Part shown: positions 14,152-17,220 of the stretch, one piece after another
Position numbering within the stretch: the stretch's first letter is position 1
How the letters are laid out: every line of letters starts with the position of its first letter
Assembly (NCBI GenBank): GCA_028683995.1
Contig: JAQUGU010000005.1
Span: forward strand, 1 to 17,220
Origin: Syntrophomonadaceae bacterium
GTDB taxonomy: Bacteria; Bacillota; Syntrophomonadia; Syntrophomonadales; Syntrophomonadaceae
Direction of reading: 5' to 3'
Length of the DNA: 17,220 nt
The notes under the pieces: model-generated
Database searches by the model: none
Told to the model about the DNA's origin: nothing
The model's input: only the letters and a program-made list of their open reading frames with translations
Program-made: the position numbers and the translations under genes

Positions 14152-15048
14152 ATGCGTAAAGGGCTGGTAGTGGGTCTGATGTTAGTATTTTTAGTTTTGA
14201 TGGGTGTTTTATCAATAAGGGTAGTCAATAAACCCGATAATGCTACATCGCTAAGGGGAAGTGCGGTGGTAGGGGTAATCGAAATAAATGGCGTTCTTGG
14301 AGGTGAGGCTGCTTCCTTGTTGACTACAAGTGCTGCTGATAGCAACAGGATAATGAAAGCTATTCGGACCGCGGCTAAAAGACCGGATGTTAAAGCGGTG
14401 GTAATCAGAATTAACAGTCCCGGTGGTACGGCGGTAGCAGCTCAGGAAATTGGCATCGAGCTGGAAAAATTACGCAAGACCGGGAAACCGGTGGTGACTT
14501 CCATGGGGGATGTTTGTGCATCAGGTGGGTATTGGATTGCTTGCAGCAGTGATTATATTATGGCCAATGGTACCACCCTTACCGGGAGTATTGGCGCTAT
14601 AATGGAAACGACTAATCTGCAGGGTCTATATGATAAGCTGGGTATAAGGCAGGAAGTATTTAAAAGTGGAGAGCATAAAGATATCGGTTCATCAAGTCGG
14701 GAAATCACACCCCAGGAAAGGGAAATTCTTCAGGCAGTAGTCAGCGATTCCTATACTCAGTTCTTAAAGCAGGTCAAACAAGGTCGTAAAGGCAAGATTG
14801 ATCCGCGTGAACTTGAAGATATAGCCGATGGCCGGGTTTTTACCGGGGAAACGGCAGCGCAAATGGGACTGGTAGATAGTTTGGGAAACTATTATGATGC
14901 TATCAAACAGGCGCAAGAAATGGCCGGAATCACTGAAGAGAGCCGAATCGAAGTCCTTAATGCAGAAAAGCTGTGGGATAGTCTTATATTAGGGACCAGA
15001 GCCAGTCGCCTGCTTCCCACGCAAAACCTCTGGCAGCTCAAATATTAA
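14152..15048 (+). CDS. sppA: Signal peptide peptidase SppA, short form
   Basis: Membrane serine protease of the S49 family that degrades cleaved signal peptides. It has 298 aa with one N-terminal membrane helix (about 4-22) and one protease domain, as in Gram-positive SppA. The Ser-Lys dyad is visible: Ser124 in ASGGYWIA and Lys176 in KSGEHKDIGS. INSPGGT (88-93) and GRVFTGETAAQMGLVD are also family signatures. The ATG directly follows the alr stop, and its ribosome binding site GAGGAGGA lies in the last alr codons, which suggests coupling. It is the third gene of the envelope operon. Confidence 0.95.
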   Translation: MRKGLVVGLMLVFLVLMGVLSIRVVNKPDNATSLRGSAVVGVIEINGVLGGEAASLLTTSAADSNRIMKAIRTAAKRPDVKAVVIRINSPGGTAVAAQEIGIELEKLRKTGKPVVTSMGDVCASGGYWIACSSDYIMANGTTLTGSIGAIMETTNLQGLYDKLGIRQEVFKSGEHKDIGSSSREITPQEREILQAVVSDSYTQFLKQVKQGRKGKIDPRELEDIADGRVFTGETAAQMGLVDSLGNYYDAIKQAQEMAGITEESRIEVLNAEKLWDSLILGTRASRLLPTQNLWQLKY

Positions 15049-15066
15049 ACTGGGGGAGAGAGGAAT

Positions 15067-15651
15067 ATGTCTCTTATTGACACTATTTATGGTATTTTTT
15101 TTGATCCTGTTCCTACATTGCAGTATCTGGCACGAGAAAAACCTTTGCTGCCGGGTTTATTAGTATATCTGGTGGTTTTTGTATTTAACCTGATAATTAA
15201 TCGTGGCCTGACTACATTAGACAGTGAGATTGCCGGTTTTATTCCCGATGGTAACTTTATTTGGGTTTTTGCTGGCCTGGGAGTAATATTATCTTTTTTT
15301 ATACTGGCCTTGACAGCAGGATTACTTTCTCTTTTGAGCGAAATATTTTACCAGCGGGGAAATGCCAGTGGGTTACTGGTATGTTTGAGTTTTGCAGTTA
15401 TTCCGGGAGCTTTAGGTCCACCCCTGCAGTATGGAGCTACTTTACTGGGAGTCAGCTGGCTGGGTGTAATATTATCCCTATTGGCAGTAATATGGGTTCT
15501 CGTATTACAGGTTCTTTCCCTGCGTGAGGCGCTGGAGCTACAAACCGGCCAGGCCGTTTTATTATTTATACTGCCGGGGTTGTTGGTTGTCCTTTTGCTC
15601 TTGGGCCTTATTTTTATTATTGCTCAAACAATGCCATCATTTCCAGGATAG
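15067..15651 (+). CDS. Yip1-family integral membrane protein
   Basis: A 194-aa protein with about five membrane helices (near 28-45, 65-91, 101-118, 125-151, 163-187). The N-terminal IDTIYGIFFDPVPTLQYLAREKP, with an FDP box before the first helix, is typical of bacterial Yip1-domain proteins. The function of these in bacteria is not established. GGGGGAGAGG precedes the ATG. It follows sppA by 18 bp and closes the FemX-Alr-SppA-Yip1 operon, so a role in membrane or envelope upkeep is a fair guess. Confidence 0.8.
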   Translation: MSLIDTIYGIFFDPVPTLQYLAREKPLLPGLLVYLVVFVFNLIINRGLTTLDSEIAGFIPDGNFIWVFAGLGVILSFFILALTAGLLSLLSEIFYQRGNASGLLVCLSFAVIPGALGPPLQYGATLLGVSWLGVILSLLAVIWVLVLQVLSLREALELQTGQAVLLFILPGLLVVLLLLGLIFIIAQTMPSFPG

Positions 15652-15654
15652 AAA

Positions 15655-15682
15655 GCAGGATATTTTATGCAGGTGTAGAAAT
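15655..15682 (+). promoter_or_regulatory. SigH-like promoter of spo0F, with possible 0A box
   Basis: GCAGGATAT fits the SigH -35 consensus RnAGGAwWW in full. After 11 bp, GTAGAAAT resembles the -10 RnnGAAT with one mismatch. TGTAGAA at 15674-15680 differs by one base from the Spo0A box TGTCGAA and overlaps that -10. In Bacillus spo0F is controlled by SigH and Spo0A, so the location fits. The -35 lies right after the Yip1-family gene stop. An inverted pair GGATA/TATCC flanks the region (15658-15662 and 15697-15701). Confidence 0.5.
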
Positions 15683-15716
15683 AAATGTAATAAGCATATC
15701 CTGGGAGGTAAGAGCT

Positions 15717-16085
15717 ATGAAGAAAATATTAATAGTAGATGACCAAAAGGGTGTCCGACGCCTGCTGGAGGAATTATTTAAAAAAGATGGGTGGGAAGTC
15801 CAGTTAGCGGCCGATGGAAAGGAGGCGGTGGAGAGGGCAAATGAGTTCTTACCTGATATTGTACTTATGGACATGAAAATGCCAAATATGAATGGATTGG
15901 AAGCTTCGCGGATTATACTAAATAGTTTTAGCGATTTGGATATTATTATGATGACCGCCTATGGGGAAATGAACGTAGTTAAGGAAGCTCTGGATGCCGG
16001 AGTTAAAAAATGTATAACCAAACCATTTGATATAATAAACTTACGTGACACGGTTAATCAAATGGCAGCAGGGAAAGTATCATAG
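15717..16085 (+). CDS. spo0F: Sporulation phosphorelay receiver Spo0F
   Basis: Single-domain response regulator that carries phosphate from sensor kinases towards Spo0A. All receiver residues are present in the 122 aa: Asp8-Asp9, the phosphoacceptor Asp52 (LMDMKMPNMNG), Thr80 and Lys102. ILIVDDQ, DMKMP, MMTAYGE and TKPFDI are almost identical to Bacillus Spo0F, and no output domain follows, which separates it from ordinary regulators. GGGAGG precedes the ATG. The gene order spo0F then fba agrees. No Spo0B or kinase gene is in the window, and many Clostridia phosphorylate Spo0A directly, so its partner here is uncertain. Confidence 0.9.
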   Translation: MKKILIVDDQKGVRRLLEELFKKDGWEVQLAADGKEAVERANEFLPDIVLMDMKMPNMNGLEASRIILNSFSDLDIIMMTAYGEMNVVKEALDAGVKKCITKPFDIINLRDTVNQMAAGKVS

Positions 16086-16136
16086 TAAGAATTAAGAATT
16101 AAGAATTAAGAATTAAGAATTAGGAATTAAGAATTA
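16086..16136. repeat. Tandem heptamer repeat (TAAGAAT)n
   Basis: About seven units of a 7-bp motif start just after the spo0F stop. All are exact except one unit with G for A (near 16123). It is purely AT-rich with no hairpin. The copy number is likely to vary between strains through slippage. Confidence 0.9.
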
Positions 16137-16141
16137 TAGTT

Positions 16142-16166
16142 GAAATGCACCGCATTTCTTTCTATA
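16142..16166 (+). terminator. Weak terminator-like hairpin after spo0F
   Basis: GAAATGC pairs with GCATTTC around a 3-nt loop (ACC), followed by TTTCTA. The stem has 7 bp and the T run is interrupted, so termination would be inefficient. It is the only candidate between spo0F and fba outside the larger repeat element. Confidence 0.35.
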
Positions 16167-16171
16167 GTAAC

Positions 16172-16314
16172 TGAGGATTTTGCATAATTCACAATTTTCT
16201 AATATGTCACTCTGAGCGATAGCGAAGAGTCTAAGACCCTTCGGCTTTGCCTCAGGGTTACATCCATGAAAATATTTTGTATTTATCAAAAAATCTAATT
16301 ATGCAAAACTCTCA
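16172..16314. mobile_element. MITE-like element with terminal inverted repeats
   Basis: TGAGGATTTTGCATAATT at 16172-16189 and the reverse of AATTATGCAAAACTCTCA at 16297-16314 match at 16 of 18 bases, giving a 143-bp unit without coding capacity. It encloses a long imperfect hairpin (16204-16263). No target duplication is obvious at the edges. It separates spo0F from fba, which are close neighbours in Bacillus. The form fits a non-autonomous insertion; the parent transposon is not in the window. Confidence 0.5.
16204..16263. repeat. Imperfect intergenic hairpin inside the MITE-like unit
   Basis: The left arm (ATGTCACTCTGAGCG...GAAGAGTCT) and right arm (AGACCCTTCGGC...CTCAGGGTTACAT) form a near 30-bp stem with scattered mismatches. 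From general familiarity, hairpins containing CACTCTGAGCG recur in intergenic DNA of many Clostridia; I cannot confirm copy number here. Confidence 0.65.
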
Positions 16315-16328
16315 ATTGTTTGTGTTGT

Positions 16329-16340
16329 GAAACTAGTTTC
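16329..16340. promoter_or_regulatory. Perfect 12-bp palindrome upstream of fba
   Basis: GAAACTAGTTTC is fully self-complementary and lies 25 bp before the fba start codon, just left of a TATATT that could be a -10 box. No good -35 box matches it. The position suits an operator, but a 12-bp palindrome alone is weak evidence. Confidence 0.3.
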
Positions 16341-16365
16341 TATATTTAAATAAGAGGTGATATAA

Positions 16366-17220
16366 ATGGCACTGGTTACAGTAAATGAACTTTTGTTTAA
16401 GGCAGAGGAGGAAGGATATGCAGTAGGCGCCTTTAACGCCAATAACATGGAGATAGTGCAGGCCATTCTGGAGGCGGCAAAACGGGAGAATGCTCCGGTT
16501 ATTATGCAGGCCAGCCAGGGTGCTATAGCTTATGCGGGCCTGGATTTTATTACCGAAATGGTAAGGCTGGCAGCTATGGCCTCAACAGTTCCGGTAGCAC
16601 TGCACCTGGATCATGGGACTGATTTTGACCAGGTGGTAAGATGTATTCGCAGTGGGTTTACCTCGGTAATGTATGATGGTTCCAAATTACCGCTGGAGGA
16701 GAACATAGCCCTTACCCGTAAGGTGCTGGAAATGACCCGGCCTATTGGAGTATCAGTAGAGGCGGAATTGGGCAAAATTGGCGGCACCGAGGATAATGTC
16801 CATGTCAGCGAGAAGGACGCCATGTACACCGACCCGGAAGAGGCCCGCTATTTTGTGGAACAAACCGGGGTAGAAAGTCTGGCTATTGCTATAGGAACTG
16901 CTCATGGCCAGTATAAAGGGGAACCTGAGCTGGATTTTGACCGTTTGGCAAAAATTAAAGCACTGGTTAAAATACCTATAGTTTTACATGGTTCTTCTGG
17001 TGTTCCTGACGAATCAGTACGCCGGGCCATAGAACTGGGAGTTCGCAAGGTAAATATTGACACCAACATTCGAGAGGCCTTTGTCGGAGAGATGCGCCGG
17101 GTGATGATGGAAAAACCTGATGAAATAGACCCCCGTAAAATTTTGGGACCGGCGCGGGAAGCAGCAACGGCTATAATTTCTGAAAAAATCCGACTCTTTG
17201 GCAGTTCCGGTAAGGCATAA
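16366..17220 (+). CDS. fba: Class II fructose-1,6-bisphosphate aldolase
   Basis: Zinc enzyme of glycolysis and gluconeogenesis that joins or splits dihydroxyacetone phosphate and glyceraldehyde 3-phosphate. The 284-aa chain is complete, with TAA at the last base of the window. Zinc ligands are His83 (HLDHGTD, with catalytic Asp82), His180 (GTAHGQYKGEP) and His208 (LHGSSG). VEAELGKIGG (131-140) and VRKVNIDTN (226-234) are class II signatures. AGAGGTGAT precedes the ATG. In an anaerobe living on organic acids it would work mainly in the gluconeogenic direction, which is inference. In Bacillus fbaA follows spo0F, as here, but the spacer has gained repeats. Confidence 0.96.
   Translation: MALVTVNELLFKAEEEGYAVGAFNANNMEIVQAILEAAKRENAPVIMQASQGAIAYAGLDFITEMVRLAAMASTVPVALHLDHGTDFDQVVRCIRSGFTSVMYDGSKLPLEENIALTRKVLEMTRPIGVSVEAELGKIGGTEDNVHVSEKDAMYTDPEEARYFVEQTGVESLAIAIGTAHGQYKGEPELDFDRLAKIKALVKIPIVLHGSSGVPDESVRRAIELGVRKVNIDTNIREAFVGEMRRVMMEKPDEIDPRKILGPAREAATAIISEKIRLFGSSGKA

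Noticed and set aside
16086..16136. CRISPR-like repeat array
   Set aside because: The units are 7 bp and contiguous with no spacers, and no cas genes are present.

Overview
The window reads as a chromosomal segment of a spore-forming, anaerobic, low-to-moderate G+C Firmicute of the Clostridia. A Syntrophomonas-like (Syntrophomonadaceae) butyrate oxidiser is my best guess. The reasons are Gram-positive ribosome binding sites, frequent GTG/TTG starts, a Spo0F gene, a delta-type RpoE, the Firmicute order argS-rpoE-pyrG-(insert)-spo0F-fba, and a large butyrate/acetate-type CoA-transferase. The genus is inference; the Firmicute assignment is well supported. A perfect copy of the Bacillus parS centromere 16-mer lies at 963-978. 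This suggests the window is in the origin-proximal part of the chromosome, as pyrG-spo0F-fba is in Bacillus.

Layout. Bases 1-2275 are a minus-strand block: a Mn-type superoxide dismutase with its own promoter and terminator, a 388-bp spacer holding parS, a PaaI-like hotdog thioesterase and a cytoplasmic cyclophilin. Two identical 33-bp hairpin repeats in the same orientation flank the sod-parS piece. Bases 2469-5171 are plus-strand: a membrane-anchored GAF/HD-GYP protein (probable c-di-GMP phosphodiesterase) and a membrane-anchored M1 metallopeptidase. A small unrecognised gene (5168-5533) runs convergent to them. Bases 5732-8299 are a tight argS-rpoE-metallohydrolase operon. pyrG follows from its own promoter and ends at a perfect 17-bp bidirectional terminator shared with the convergent CoA-transferase gene. 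After a 374-bp regulatory spacer comes a cell-envelope operon: FemABX-type bridge-peptide transferase, divergent alanine racemase, SppA and a Yip1-family membrane protein. spo0F then has a SigH-like promoter, and fba follows beyond a repeat-rich spacer.

Functional view. The set combines translation and nucleotide supply (argS, pyrG), transcription (rpoE), envelope building (FemX, Alr, SppA), signalling and sporulation entry (HD-GYP, Spo0F), and central carbon metabolism (fba, CoA-transferase). The envelope operon and the CoA-transferase sit exactly where Bacillus has pyrG directly followed by spo0F.

The most interesting signal I found is a leader element shared by argS and pyrG. Three blocks of near-identical sequence occur in the same order with similar spacing just upstream of both ribosome binding sites. 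They enclose a stem that folds in both copies with different outer base pairs but the same internal U-U mismatch and bulged G. I do not recognise it as a known riboswitch or T-box. Other points for checking are a possible overlapping upstream ORF before pyrG, a delta factor without the acidic tail, a racemase with altered active-site motifs, a MITE-like element upstream of fba, and a perfect operator-like palindrome in the CoA-transferase/femX spacer.
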